A stretch of DNA of 64,000 nt from Pelagimonas sp017744045 (GTDB lineage: Bacteria; Pseudomonadota; Alphaproteobacteria; Rhodobacterales; Rhodobacteraceae). The notes below the pieces were generated by a model. It did not search any database and was not told the origin of the DNA. It saw only the letters and a program-made list of their open reading frames with translations. A program made the position numbers and the translations under genes. Below, one piece after another: positions 42,321 through 51,753 of the stretch (position 1 is its first letter; each line of letters begins with the position of its first letter). The stretch lies in assembly GCF_017744045.1 (NCBI RefSeq), contig NZ_JAGHRD010000009.1. The stretch is one strand, 5' to 3'.

Positions 42321-43730
42321 ATGACGCAAGTCGTGACCCGTTTTGCCCCCTCGCCCACGGGCTATCTTCATATCGGTGGTGCCCGCACGGCACTGTTCAA
42401 CTGGCTTTATGCCCGCGGTCGCGGCGGCAAGTTCCTGCTGCGCATCGAGGATACCGACCGCGCCCGTTCGACCCCCGAAGCGACAGAGGCGATCCTTAAA
42501 GGTATGGACTGGCTTGGGCTGGACCATGATGGCGAGGCTGTCAGCCAGTTCGCCCGCGCAGATCGTCACGTTGAGGTCGCCAATGAGCTGCTCGCCAAAG
42601 GTGCGGCTTACAAATGTTTCTCGACACAGGAAGAAATCGAAGCCTTTCGCGAAAAGGCCCGCGCCGAGGGGACATCTACCCATTTCAAGAGCCCCTGGCG
42701 CGATGCGGATCCCAGCACCTTCCCCGACGCCCCCTTTGTGGTGCGCCTGAAAACCCCGCAGGACGGCGAAACTGTGATCGAGGACGAGGTGCAGGGCTCG
42801 GTGCGCATCAAGAATGCCAATCTTGATGACATGATCCTGTTACGCTCCGACGCTACGCCCGTCTACATGTTGGCTGTGGTGGTGGATGATCACGACATGG
42901 GCGTGACCCATGTCATACGCGGGGATGATCACCTGAACAATGCCGCGCGCCAGATGGGCATCTACACGGCCATGGGATGGGACCTGCCGGTCTATGCCCA
43001 TATCCCGCTGATTCACGGGCCCGATGGCAAAAAACTGTCCAAGCGTCACGGCGCGCTGGGTGTCGAGGAATATCAGGCCATGGGTTACCCGGCGGCGGGC
43101 ATGCGCAATTACCTGGCGCGTCTGGGCTGGAGCCATGGCGATGACGAATTCTTTACCGATGATCAGGCAAAGGAGTGGTTCGGGACCGATGGAATCGGCA
43201 AATCACCCGCCCGATTTGACTTTAAGAAGCTGGAGAATATCTGTGGCCAACATATTGCGATCACTGACGATGCTGCATTGCTGCAAGAGATCGTGATGTA
43301 TCGTGCGGTTGCGGGATTGCCGGAGCTGACAGACGTTCAGTCGCAGCGGCTGAACGCCGCGCTTTACTGCCTGAAAGACCGGGCCAAGACTTTCCCGGAA
43401 CTCATTGAAAAGGCTCACTTTGCCTTGATTGATGGCGCGGTTGTTCCTGATGAAAAAGCCGCAAAAAACCTCGATAGTGTATCCCGTGGTATACTGAGTT
43501 CATTGACGCCGCAGCTGCAAAATGCTAGCTGGTCGCGGGATGACCTAGAAACGGTCCTGAACCGTTTCGCAGAGGAAAATGGCATGAAATTCGGCAAGCT
43601 GGCCGGACCGCTGCGCGCGGCCCTAGCAGGCCGGGCTGCCACACCGAGCGTTTTTGACATGATGCTCGTACTTGGCAAGGAGACGAGCCTGGAACGGCTG
43701 ACCCAAGCCGCAACTGGGGGAGACAGCTGA
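42321..43730 (+). CDS. gltX: Glutamyl-tRNA synthetase
   Basis: Class I aminoacyl-tRNA synthetase of 469 residues. The HIGH-type motif is PSPTGYLHIGGARTALFN near residue 10 and the KMSKS-type motif is KKLSKRHGALGVEEY near 237. Alphaproteobacteria often have two GltX copies, one aminoacylating tRNA-Gln; which type this is cannot be told with certainty. It is divergent from comEC and is followed by gltA after 90 bases. Confidence 0.96.
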   Translation: MTQVVTRFAPSPTGYLHIGGARTALFNWLYARGRGGKFLLRIEDTDRARSTPEATEAILKGMDWLGLDHDGEAVSQFARADRHVEVANELLAKGAAYKCFSTQEEIEAFREKARAEGTSTHFKSPWRDADPSTFPDAPFVVRLKTPQDGETVIEDEVQGSVRIKNANLDDMILLRSDATPVYMLAVVVDDHDMGVTHVIRGDDHLNNAARQMGIYTAMGWDLPVYAHIPLIHGPDGKKLSKRHGALGVEEYQAMGYPAAGMRNYLARLGWSHGDDEFFTDDQAKEWFGTDGIGKSPARFDFKKLENICGQHIAITDDAALLQEIVMYRAVAGLPELTDVQSQRLNAALYCLKDRAKTFPELIEKAHFALIDGAVVPDEKAAKNLDSVSRGILSSLTPQLQNASWSRDDLETVLNRFAEENGMKFGKLAGPLRAALAGRAATPSVFDMMLVLGKETSLERLTQAATGGDS

Positions 43731-43820
43731 GGGCATTTCGCCGCAGCCTTCCCCAAAGAACAAAACACTTGCGGGCTGCAGGACGTGGCCCGCTTCGTTC
43801 GAGAATAAGGGAAGACACGC

Positions 43821-45116
43821 ATGGCTGAATCGACAAAATCCGCGACATTGACGATTGATGGGGAATCCTACGACCTGCCAATCCATTCGCCGACTGCCGG
43901 CCCTGATGTGCTGGATATCCGTAAATTGTATGCCCAGGCGGGCGTGTTCACCTATGACCCGGGCTTCACCTCCACTGCGAGCTGTGACAGCACCATCACC
44001 TTTATTGACGGTGGCAAGGGCGAACTGCTGCATCGCGGTTATCCGATTGATCAGCTGGCTGGCAAATCGCATTACCTCGAAGTGTGCTACCTGCTGCTTT
44101 ACGGTGAACTGCCGACCGCCGCCGATCTGGAAAAGTTCGAGAACACCATCACGAACCACACCATGATCCACGAACAGATGCACAACTTCTTCCGTGGGTT
44201 CCGTCGCGATGCGCATCCGATGGCCACCATGGTGGGTGTTGTGGGTGCGATGTCGGCCTTCTATCACGACTCCACCGACATTTCTGACCCGCGCCAGCGC
44301 GAGATCGCGTCGCACCGTCTGATCGCCAAGATGCCAACCATCGCTGCGATGGCCTATAAGTATTCGATTGGTCAGCCATTTGTGTATCCGCGCAACGATC
44401 TCGATTACGCGGCAAACTTCCTGCATATGTGCTTTGCGGTTCCTGCTGAGGAATATCAGGTTGATCCGATCCTGGCCCGCGCCATGGACCGTATCTTTAC
44501 CCTGCATGCCGATCACGAACAAAACGCCTCGACCTCGACCGTGCGTCTGGCTTCCTCTTCTGGTGCCAACCCGTTCGCCTGTATCGCTGCGGGCATCGCC
44601 TGCCTCTGGGGCCCTGCCCATGGTGGTGCAAACCAGGCGTGCCTGGAGATGCTCAAGGAGATCGGGTCACCTGATCGTATCCCGGAATTCATCGCCCGCG
44701 CCAAAGACAAGAATGATCCGTTCCGCCTGATGGGCTTTGGTCACCGCGTCTACAAGAACTTTGACCCACGCGCGACCGTGATGAAACAGTCTGCTGACGA
44801 GGTTCTGGATCTGCTGGGTGTTGAAAACAACCCGATCCTGGCAACCGCCAAGGAGCTTGAGCAGCAAGCGCTGGCCGATCCCTACTTTGCCGAAAAGAAA
44901 CTGTTCCCGAATGTGGACTTCTATTCGGGCATCATCCTCGAGGCGATGGGCTTCCCAACCTCGATGTTCACACCGATCTTTGCGCTGAGCCGGACCGTTG
45001 GTTGGATCTCCCAGTGGAAAGAGCAGCTGTCCGATCCGGCCCACAAAATCGGTCGCCCGCGTCAGCTTTATCTCGGTGAGACCGAGCGTGACTATACGGA
45101 TATCGAAAAGCGCTAG
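43821..45116 (+). CDS. gltA: Citrate synthase
   Basis: Condenses acetyl-CoA with oxaloacetate at the entry to the TCA cycle. The 431-residue type II enzyme has the N-terminal beta domain (DVLDIRKLYAQAGVFTYDPGF), the catalytic His in DHEQNASTSTVR and GPAHGGANQA, and MGFGHRVYKNFDPRA with the catalytic Asp region downstream. AAGGGAAG precedes the ATG. Confidence 0.97.
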   Translation: MAESTKSATLTIDGESYDLPIHSPTAGPDVLDIRKLYAQAGVFTYDPGFTSTASCDSTITFIDGGKGELLHRGYPIDQLAGKSHYLEVCYLLLYGELPTAADLEKFENTITNHTMIHEQMHNFFRGFRRDAHPMATMVGVVGAMSAFYHDSTDISDPRQREIASHRLIAKMPTIAAMAYKYSIGQPFVYPRNDLDYAANFLHMCFAVPAEEYQVDPILARAMDRIFTLHADHEQNASTSTVRLASSSGANPFACIAAGIACLWGPAHGGANQACLEMLKEIGSPDRIPEFIARAKDKNDPFRLMGFGHRVYKNFDPRATVMKQSADEVLDLLGVENNPILATAKELEQQALADPYFAEKKLFPNVDFYSGIILEAMGFPTSMFTPIFALSRTVGWISQWKEQLSDPAHKIGRPRQLYLGETERDYTDIEKR

Positions 45117-45142
45117 ACGCCTTCGAATCGAACCAATCAGAG

Positions 45143-45170
45143 CCCGGCCTTGCGAAAGGTCGGGTTTTTC
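45143..45170 (+). terminator. Terminator of gltA
   Basis: CCCGGCCTT / AAGGTCGGG (one G-U pair, loop GCGA) followed by TTTTTC, 27 bases after the gltA stop. The rest of the gap to 45373 is A/T-richer and includes GTTAC/GTAAC inverted 5-mers (45220-45236), possibly an operator. Confidence 0.85.
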
Positions 45171-45373
45171 TTTGCCCGAATCCCGCCACCTTTCATCGAA
45201 ACAATTCAATTGGTTGCGAGTTACTGTTCCCGTAACGTTAGCGGTCCATCACCAATTGTGGCACCAAAATGGCTGAAACGGATTGTTTCCATCATATTTC
45301 GAGCGTTTGAGGACAGATTTCGGCATGAATTGGTCAAATTTTTAACGTTTGCCCGTTTTTTCAGGAGCTGACC

Positions 45374-47548
45374 ATGTCCACAGGAAACACCACCGAGATC
45401 CTTTTGGGTTGCGACCCTCAGGTTCGTGTCGAGATCATTGAAGATAACGGCAATCTCTTTATGCGCGTTGTCGCGCCCGATCCGGACGCCGTGGATATTG
45501 ACGCGCTGTTCTTCAACCTTGCCGATGATGTCGATGCCAGCGCGCTGACAATCTACCCCGATTATGACGAGGCGATCGGCTCTAACGGTGAAAACGTCAC
45601 CGGTTTTACAGTGGCGACCGGCACCTTGAACCAGATGGACAATGGCGCGCAGGTTCAGGAACCCTATGACGTGCGTCTGGAATTCGGCACCACGCCCTAT
45701 TCTTCGCAGGGTGACGTGAACGAGGCGACACTGACCTTCTATATTGACGGTGGCGGCTCCAACTTGACTGCGGACAGCATTGACCTGTCCAATCTGACAG
45801 CGGTTGTAAACACCGATAATGGCGGCGGCATGGCCTTGACCGGTGGCATCGGAAATACAGGCGATGACCAGGCGGCTGTTTACGAGACCAACGTCGTGGC
45901 CTCCGACGATTTCAACGGCATCTCTTACGCCTCGCAAAGTGATATCGTCTCTTATGGCGGTTACTGGCAGGCGACCAATGGCGAACTCGAGGCCAATGGC
46001 TGCCATGACGGCAATATCTGGTTCGAGCCGGTGGATGTGAACGGCGATGCCGAAATCTCTTTTGACGCCCGCGCGCCGCACACCGAGTATTTCGAAAATG
46101 GCGGATGCTATGGTGACAGCCTCGAAGTTTGGGCGCTGGTTGACGGCAATGAATGGGTCCTGATGGACACCTTTGTCGTCAATGACGAAGGCACCGCGCT
46201 GGTGGGCGACACAACCGGCCAGACCATCACAGCCGACAGCCAGACCCTGACCTATTCCGGCGGCGCATTGGATGGCGCAAGCTCGGTTCAACTGGTTCTG
46301 GACGCGGACATCTCTGCCAATAACGAAGAAATCTTTATCGACAATGTCGAGGTCAGCGAAACCGTTCTTGTCGAAGGCAATGACAGCGGCGCAACAACCA
46401 CCGAGACTGTTGAAGAGGTTGTTCTGGCTGAGAATTTTGATGGCGTTTCCAACCTGCAAGACGCACAAAACGTGGCGTGGAACGGCGGATGGCATGGCGG
46501 CTGGCAGGCCACCAATGGCGAAGCCGAGGCCAATGGCTGCCACGATGGCAACCTGTGGTTTGAAACTGCACAAGTAAACGGCGACGCTGAAATCTCCTTT
46601 GACGCCCGTGCCCCACATACCGAGTATTTCGAAAATGGCGGATGCTATGGTGACAGCCTCGAAGTTTGGGCGCTGGTTGATGGCAATGAATGGGTTCTGC
46701 TGGACACCTTTGTCGTCAATGACGAAGGCACTGCGCTGGTGGGCGACACAACCGGCCAAACCATCACAGCCGACAGCCAGACCCTGACCTATTCCGGCGG
46801 CGCACTGGATGGCGCAAGCTCGGTTCAGCTGGTTTTGGATGCCGACATCTCTGCGGGTAACGAAGAGATCTTTATCGACAATGTCGAGGTCAGCACATTG
46901 ACCGAAGTCGAAGTGCCCGTCGACGAACACGGCACTTGCGAAGATTTCGAAGATGCCGCAGCGGGCGACACCGCCGCTCTGCAGTTTGACGGCTTTACCG
47001 TGACCGCTCAGCGTGCCGGTGATGCCGCTGACAGCGAAAACGACGCGATGATCTTTGACACGGCCAACCCAACCGGTGGCGACAGCGATCTCGGCTATGC
47101 CGTTCAGGGCAATGCGATCATTATCTCCGAAGACAATGACGCGACCGATCCTGACGACAATGCGGGCGGCGGCACCATCACCTTTGACTTTGCAGCGCCC
47201 AGCGATGTTGTCAGCCTGAACGTGCTCGACATCGAAGAAGACGGCGGCGCGATCGACCTTTATGACAGCGAAGGCGAGCTGATCGACTCCATCGCCATTC
47301 CGGCAGCGGGTGACAATTCGGTGCAAACCATCGACATCGCCGTTGATGGCGTGGCCTCGATGCAGGTCACTCTGGCCGGCTCCGGCGCGGTTGACGATCT
47401 GTGCTATGCCTCAGAAACCGGCGGCAATTGTGGCCAATATGACGTCACCTATGATGATCTGATGAAAGACGCAGATCCGGCGGCAGTCGCGGATGACCAG
47501 ACCACCGCTGATGATCAGGTCGATGATATGGCCGACGCGATGGTCTAG
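45374..47548 (+). CDS. Large acidic protein with two near-identical tandem domains
   Basis: Very acidic protein of 724 residues rich in Asp, Asn and Gly. An N-terminal beta region (1-190) is followed by two almost identical domains (encoded at about 45955-46357 and 46492-46894), each with QATNGE, EANGCHDGN, HTEYFENGGCYGDSLEVWAL and IFIDNVEV, and by a third, different beta domain (CEDFEDAAAGDTAALQF) and an acidic C-terminus. No Sec signal is seen; the acidity and composition suggest a calcium-binding protein exported by type I secretion, which is inference. CAGGAG precedes the ATG. A terminator follows. Function unknown. Confidence 0.78.
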   Translation: MSTGNTTEILLGCDPQVRVEIIEDNGNLFMRVVAPDPDAVDIDALFFNLADDVDASALTIYPDYDEAIGSNGENVTGFTVATGTLNQMDNGAQVQEPYDVRLEFGTTPYSSQGDVNEATLTFYIDGGGSNLTADSIDLSNLTAVVNTDNGGGMALTGGIGNTGDDQAAVYETNVVASDDFNGISYASQSDIVSYGGYWQATNGELEANGCHDGNIWFEPVDVNGDAEISFDARAPHTEYFENGGCYGDSLEVWALVDGNEWVLMDTFVVNDEGTALVGDTTGQTITADSQTLTYSGGALDGASSVQLVLDADISANNEEIFIDNVEVSETVLVEGNDSGATTTETVEEVVLAENFDGVSNLQDAQNVAWNGGWHGGWQATNGEAEANGCHDGNLWFETAQVNGDAEISFDARAPHTEYFENGGCYGDSLEVWALVDGNEWVLLDTFVVNDEGTALVGDTTGQTITADSQTLTYSGGALDGASSVQLVLDADISAGNEEIFIDNVEVSTLTEVEVPVDEHGTCEDFEDAAAGDTAALQFDGFTVTAQRAGDAADSENDAMIFDTANPTGGDSDLGYAVQGNAIIISEDNDATDPDDNAGGGTITFDFAAPSDVVSLNVLDIEEDGGAIDLYDSEGELIDSIAIPAAGDNSVQTIDIAVDGVASMQVTLAGSGAVDDLCYASETGGNCGQYDVTYDDLMKDADPAAVADDQTTADDQVDDMADAMV
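45955..46894 (+). repeat. Tandem intragenic duplication (537-base period)
   Basis: Bases 45955-46357 and 46492-46894 encode the same domain with mostly synonymous differences. The spacing is exactly 537 bases, and long stretches around 46083-46130 and 46620-46667 are identical. This points to recent duplication or gene conversion. Confidence 0.85.
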
Positions 47549-47570
47549 TCGTCATAGGGGTGAAAAAAGA

Positions 47571-47600
47571 AGGGGCGCGAAATTCTCGCGCCCCTTTTTC
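47571..47600. terminator. Terminator between the repeat protein and the hydratase gene
   Basis: Perfect stem GGGGCGCGA / TCGCGCCCC (47572-47594, loop AATTC) with TTTTT on the plus side and an A-rich run upstream giving TTTTTTC on the minus side, suited to both convergent genes. Confidence 0.85.
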
Positions 47601-47618
47601 TTTGCAATAAGGCCTGTG

Positions 47619-48395
47619 TCAGCGCCCTTCGTAATCCGGCGCACGTTTGTCCAGAAACGCCATGACCCCTTCCATAAAGTCACGTGTCTTGCCCGCCTGC
47701 CCTTGCAATGACGCCTCAAGCGACAGCTGATCCTCTAGCGTATTGTCAAAAGAGGCGCGCATGGCCTGTTTGATCCGCGCATAGGCTTGGGTTGGCCCCT
47801 TGGCCAGATGCGCTGCGCGGGCTTTCCAGATGATCTCGAACTCACCATCCGGGACCGCCTCCCAGATCATGCCCCAATCATCCGCCTGACGCGCGCTGAT
47901 CTTTTCCGCAAACAGCGCCTTGCCCATCGCCTTGGCCAGACCAATCTGGCGCGGTAGGAACCAGGTGCCACCCGCATCCGGGATCAACCCGATTTTGCTG
48001 AAGGCCTGCAGGAAATAGGCGCTTTCGGTCGCGATCACCACATCCGCCGCAAGCGCCAGGTTGGCCCCTGCCCCGGCAGCCGGACCATTGACCGCCGCGA
48101 TGGTCGGCACCGGGCATTCATAGATCGCCCGCAGCATCGGCACATATTCGTCATTCAGCGTCCGCTGCAAATCAAGCTGAGCAACATTCTTGCCATCCCC
48201 CAGATCCTGCCCGGAACAAAACGCCTTGCCATTGCCGGTGAGCACCACAACCCGCGCCTCTTTGCCGCCGCGTGTAAACGCATCCGCCAATTCGGCGCGC
48301 ATCTGCGTGTTGAGCGCATTCATCACATCGGGCCGATTGATCGTGATCGTCGCAATGTCATCTTCAACCACATAGGTGATCGCATCGTATTTCAT
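47619..48395 (-). CDS. Enoyl-CoA hydratase/isomerase family protein (PaaG-like)
   Basis: Crotonase-fold enzyme of 258 residues. The oxyanion-hole regions are GNGKAFCSGQDL (about residues 54-65) and GPAAGAGANLALAADVVIA (about 104-122), followed by FLQAFSKIGLIPDAGGTWFLPR. The Asp rather than Glu near residue 136 in IPDAGG is typical of PaaG-type isomerases, but no phenylacetate genes are nearby, so the substrate is open. Confidence 0.88.
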   Translation of the reverse strand: MKYDAITYVVEDDIATITINRPDVMNALNTQMRAELADAFTRGGKEARVVVLTGNGKAFCSGQDLGDGKNVAQLDLQRTLNDEYVPMLRAIYECPVPTIAAVNGPAAGAGANLALAADVVIATESAYFLQAFSKIGLIPDAGGTWFLPRQIGLAKAMGKALFAEKISARQADDWGMIWEAVPDGEFEIIWKARAAHLAKGPTQAYARIKQAMRASFDNTLEDQLSLEASLQGQAGKTRDFMEGVMAFLDKRAPDYEGR

Positions 48396-48477
48396 GAGAA
48401 CTCCGTTAACCTGTTGCGCCCATCAAATACTGCTGGCGCGGGATTGGCAAAGCGAAACGCCGCGTCAGCAATGCTGC

Positions 48478-48969
48478 TCAGGGCAATTGCGCGATTAGGG
48501 CGCGCGCTTCTGGCGGTGGGACCTGTTCGATACGCTCATAGGCCGACCCGTCCAGATTGCGCATCACCAAGCGATGCTCGATCATGCCACGCCGAATTTG
48601 CGCGGCATCACGAAACAAGGTCATGTCGTCAATGGCTTGGCTGATCTCTCGCTCACGCATCACCTGACGCGCTGGCAAACGCGACCACAGGACCCACAGG
48701 CACAAGGCCTGAATACGCGTCTTGCCGGGCCAGCGTTTCAAAAATCCATTGTCGTCAAAATGCTCCAAGGCCCGCGCCACCAGCTTGTCATCGGCAACAG
48801 GCTTTGGCGCATTGCGGGCGCGCAGATGTTGAAAATTGCGATACCCCGCCGCGCGGGCCACCAGACCCAAGGTTTCGACATGGCTGGGCTTATGGGGCAA
48901 TTCCGCCCGCAAGCTGCGCGCAAATTGCGTGAGATCCTTGATCTCGAGTGTAATCGTCTCCCGACTCAT
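48478..48969 (-). CDS. DUF2087-domain protein
   Basis: Protein of 163 residues. The N-terminal 50 residues (LGLVARAAGYRNFQHLRA) resemble a small helical domain found with glyoxalase-like proteins; the C-terminal 75 residues (FLKRWPGKTRIQALCLWVLWSRLPARQVMREREISQAIDD, then LFRDAAQIRRGMIEHRLVMRNLDGSAYER) match DUF2087, a winged-helix-like fold. It is probably a regulator; the target is unknown. It is transcribed alone. Confidence 0.82.
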   Translation of the reverse strand: MSRETITLEIKDLTQFARSLRAELPHKPSHVETLGLVARAAGYRNFQHLRARNAPKPVADDKLVARALEHFDDNGFLKRWPGKTRIQALCLWVLWSRLPARQVMREREISQAIDDMTLFRDAAQIRRGMIEHRLVMRNLDGSAYERIEQVPPPEARALIAQLP

Positions 48970-49155
48970 CGGGTCCTCCGTTCTGACGATACCAAACCCG
49001 ACATGGGAAGGAGGTCCGCCCTTGTCCAGTGGTATCGCCCGAAAGATCAGGGAAACGCAGAAGAAAACAACAGGTTTAGCAAGTGGCGGCGCCTAGGGTC
49101 CCTGTCACCCTTGCCTCAGAGCTATCGCTTCCAGGCAAACAGGTCAACGCCTAGG

Positions 49156-49226
49156 CTTCTTTGGGCCAAAAGTATCCCGGGGAGTCCCGAGCTCGCTCGG
49201 GGCGGGGCAGCGCCCCTTCCCCGCCT
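49156..49226 (+). repeat. Dispersed intergenic repeat, copy C
   Basis: Left part CTTCTTTGGGCCAAAAGTAT, inner hairpin (CCCGAGC/GCTCGGG), right hairpin GGGGCAGCGCCCC (49204-49216). It lies 10 bases beyond the 3' end of ccmH in the 266-base gap from 48970 to 49235; nothing else is recognisable in that gap apart from the DUF2087 promoter side. Confidence 0.7.
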
Positions 49227-49235
49227 CAGGCCAAT

Positions 49236-49700
49236 TCAGCCCTTCATGATCTCGTCCAAACGCGCCTGCTCTTCGGCGCTCAAGCCCTCAACCGGTTTCA
49301 CCGGAGCCTTGGAGCGCGCGCGCAAATAACCCGCCGCAATCAGCAGCGCCAGAAGAAAGCCAATCGGCCCGGTCGCCCAAAGCACCCAGTTCCAACCGCC
49401 GGTGGTTGGCTGCAGCAAGACAAATTCACCATAGCGCGCAACGATATAGTCGACCACTTCACTGTCGCTATCGCCTTCGATCAGCCGTTCCCGCACCAGA
49501 ATGCGCAGGTCCTTGGCCAGCGATGCATTGGATTCATCAATGCTCTCATTCTGACAAACAAGGCAGCGCAACCCGTCCGAAATATGGCGCGCCCGCTTTT
49601 CCAGCAGCGGGTCATCCAGCATTTCATCCGGTTCCACCGCCGCCAATGGCGCGGCCAAAACCATCAACAAGACCGAGATCCACAGACGCAAAACAGTCAT
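49236..49700 (-). CDS. ccmH: Cytochrome c-type biogenesis protein CcmH
   Basis: Thiol-disulfide protein of the system I cytochrome c maturation pathway, 154 residues. It has a signal/anchor (VLRLWISVLLMVLAAPLAA), the redox motif CLVCQN at about residue 48-53 in LRCLVCQNESIDESNASLAKDLR, and a C-terminal membrane segment (WVLWATGPIGFLLALLIAAGYL). It reduces apocytochrome haem-binding cysteines, fitting the c-type cytochromes at 14.2-15.5 kb. The start overlaps the ccmF stop (ATGA). Confidence 0.96.
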   Translation of the reverse strand: MTVLRLWISVLLMVLAAPLAAVEPDEMLDDPLLEKRARHISDGLRCLVCQNESIDESNASLAKDLRILVRERLIEGDSDSEVVDYIVARYGEFVLLQPTTGGWNWVLWATGPIGFLLALLIAAGYLRARSKAPVKPVEGLSAEEQARLDEIMKG

Positions 49701-51664
49701 TCCGCAGGCACCCCTTTGATCGGAGCGGCTTTGCGCGCGCCCGCGGCTACGCGATAACGTCTGTCAGACAGGCTTAGCAAGCCCCCCAGTGACATCAGGA
49801 TACAGCCCGCCCAAATCCAGTTGGCCAGCGGTTTTATATAGATGCGCATGACATAGCCGCCGTCATTCTGGGCATCGCCAATCACCACATAGATATCGCG
49901 CAAAAAGCGGTAATCGATCGCCGCTTCGGTGGTTGGCATTTGCTGCACGGGATAGTTGCGTTTTTCAGGGAAGACGCGCACGATCTCTTGGCCACCGCGC
50001 AGCACGGCCACCTCGGCCGTGTCCGAGACATAGTTCGGCCCCTGAACGGTTTCGACTCCTTTCAAAACAAAGTCAAATTGCCCAACGGTGAAAGGTTCAT
50101 CGATTTGGGCGACCAACACGCGCTCTTCCTCCCAGGCCATCAGACCGGCGATTCCCAGCATGGTGATGCCCAGCCCACCATGGGCCACCGCCTTGCCCCA
50201 CTCAGCGCGTGGCAAACGGAACAGGCGAGACAGGTCGCGGTTACGCCCGGTTTTGGAGATCAGATCAATGATCGAACCGGAGACCAGCCAGGCCCCAAGG
50301 AACACCCCAACCGGCCCCAGCATCGTGCGCCCGGTTTGCATCGACCAAACCAGACCGGCCAAGGCCAGTGACAGGATCAAAGCCGGAGCCAATTGGCGCA
50401 AAACCTTGTCGGCGCGCCCGCGCTTCCAGCTCAGCATCGCGCCAACCGGCAAAAGCAGCCCCAGCAGCACCATGAAGGGTGTAAAGGCCATGTTAAAGAA
50501 GGGAGGTCCAACAGACAGCTTGCGGGCAAAGGCCATCTCGGCCACCAGCGGCCACATGGTCCCGACAAAGACCACAAGGCTAGCCACCGCCAGTAGAATA
50601 TTGTTGGCCACCAGCGCGCTTTCGCGGCTGACCACACCAAAGACGCCCTTGGCCTCCATCACACTGGCGCGGCCTGCAAACAGGGTCAGCGCACCACCTG
50701 TGAAAAAGACCAAAATGCCCAGAATAAAGACCCCACGCTCAGGATCGGTGGCAAAGGCATGGACCGAAGTCAAAACGCCGGAGCGCACGATAAAGGTGCC
50801 GATCAGGGAAAAGCTGAACGCCATGATTGCCAGCAGAATGGTCCAGCTCTTCAGGCTTTCGCGTTTTTCCACAACAATTGCCGAATGCAGCAGGGCCGCC
50901 GCAAAGAGCCAGGGCATGAAGGAGGCGTTTTCAACCGGATCCCAGAACCAGAAACCGCCCCAGCCAAGTTCGTAATAGGCCCACCAGGAGCCAAGCGCGA
51001 TGCCGATTGTCAGGAAGACCCAGGAAATCAACGTCCAGGGACGCACCCAGCGCCCCCAGGCTGCATCAACGCGACCCTCAATCAAGGCCGCCACCGCAAA
51101 GCTAAAGCAGATCGAAAGACCGACATAGCCCAGATACAAAAACGGTGGATGGAAGGCGAGGCCCGGATCTTGCAGGAGCGGGTTCAGATCCTGCCCGTTC
51201 ATAGGCACGACCTCAAGTCGCAGGAACGGGTTCGAGGTGAACAGGATAAAGGCATAAAACGCCGCCCCGACCGAGGCTTGCACCCCCAAAACCCGCGCGC
51301 GCAATGTCGGTGGCAGATTGTCGCCAAACCAGGCCGCCATCGCCCCGAACAGGGCCAGGATAAAGACCCAAAGCAGCAAGGACCCCTCATGATTGCCCCA
51401 AACGCCGCTAATTTTGTAAAGCATCGGCTTTTCAGAATGGCTGTTGGCGTAAACCAGTTGCACCGAGAAATCCGAGACCACAAAGGCATAGGTCAAGGCA
51501 GCAAAAGACGCCGCCACCAGCACAAATTGCGTGGTGGCAGCGGGTTCCGCGACGGCCATCCAGCCGGGCAGACGTTTATGGGCACCGATCAAAGGGACCA
51601 CCGCCTGGACGATGGACACCATGAAGGCGAGGATCAGGGTGAAGTGGCCGAGCTCTGTAATCAT
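49697..51664 (-). CDS. ccmF: Haem lyase CcmF
   Basis: Multi-pass membrane protein of 655 residues that attaches haem to apocytochrome c together with CcmH. The tryptophan-rich haem-handling motif WWAYYELGWGGFWFWDPVENASFMPWL lies near residues 230-256; conserved histidines flank it, and GNHEGSLLLWVFIL lies near 88-101. The ATG at 51664 gives the standard MITELGHF start; an in-frame ATG at 51670 is equally possible. ccmE and ccmG are not in the window. Confidence 0.96.
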   Translation of the reverse strand: MITELGHFTLILAFMVSIVQAVVPLIGAHKRLPGWMAVAEPAATTQFVLVAASFAALTYAFVVSDFSVQLVYANSHSEKPMLYKISGVWGNHEGSLLLWVFILALFGAMAAWFGDNLPPTLRARVLGVQASVGAAFYAFILFTSNPFLRLEVVPMNGQDLNPLLQDPGLAFHPPFLYLGYVGLSICFSFAVAALIEGRVDAAWGRWVRPWTLISWVFLTIGIALGSWWAYYELGWGGFWFWDPVENASFMPWLFAAALLHSAIVVEKRESLKSWTILLAIMAFSFSLIGTFIVRSGVLTSVHAFATDPERGVFILGILVFFTGGALTLFAGRASVMEAKGVFGVVSRESALVANNILLAVASLVVFVGTMWPLVAEMAFARKLSVGPPFFNMAFTPFMVLLGLLLPVGAMLSWKRGRADKVLRQLAPALILSLALAGLVWSMQTGRTMLGPVGVFLGAWLVSGSIIDLISKTGRNRDLSRLFRLPRAEWGKAVAHGGLGITMLGIAGLMAWEEERVLVAQIDEPFTVGQFDFVLKGVETVQGPNYVSDTAEVAVLRGGQEIVRVFPEKRNYPVQQMPTTEAAIDYRFLRDIYVVIGDAQNDGGYVMRIYIKPLANWIWAGCILMSLGGLLSLSDRRYRVAAGARKAAPIKGVPAE

Positions 51665-51753
51665 GGGCATGTTTATACGCCCATCAATTTCAGCGTCCAA
51701 TGACTTATGTTAGGCCAACCTGTTCACATTGTCGCGCATTTGGGGGCGCGCAG

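Noticed and set aside
45221..47326. 701-codon open frame on the minus strand opposite the acidic repeat protein
   Set aside because: Its internal repeats simply mirror the duplicated DNA of the plus-strand gene, which has a good ribosome-binding site and a terminator.
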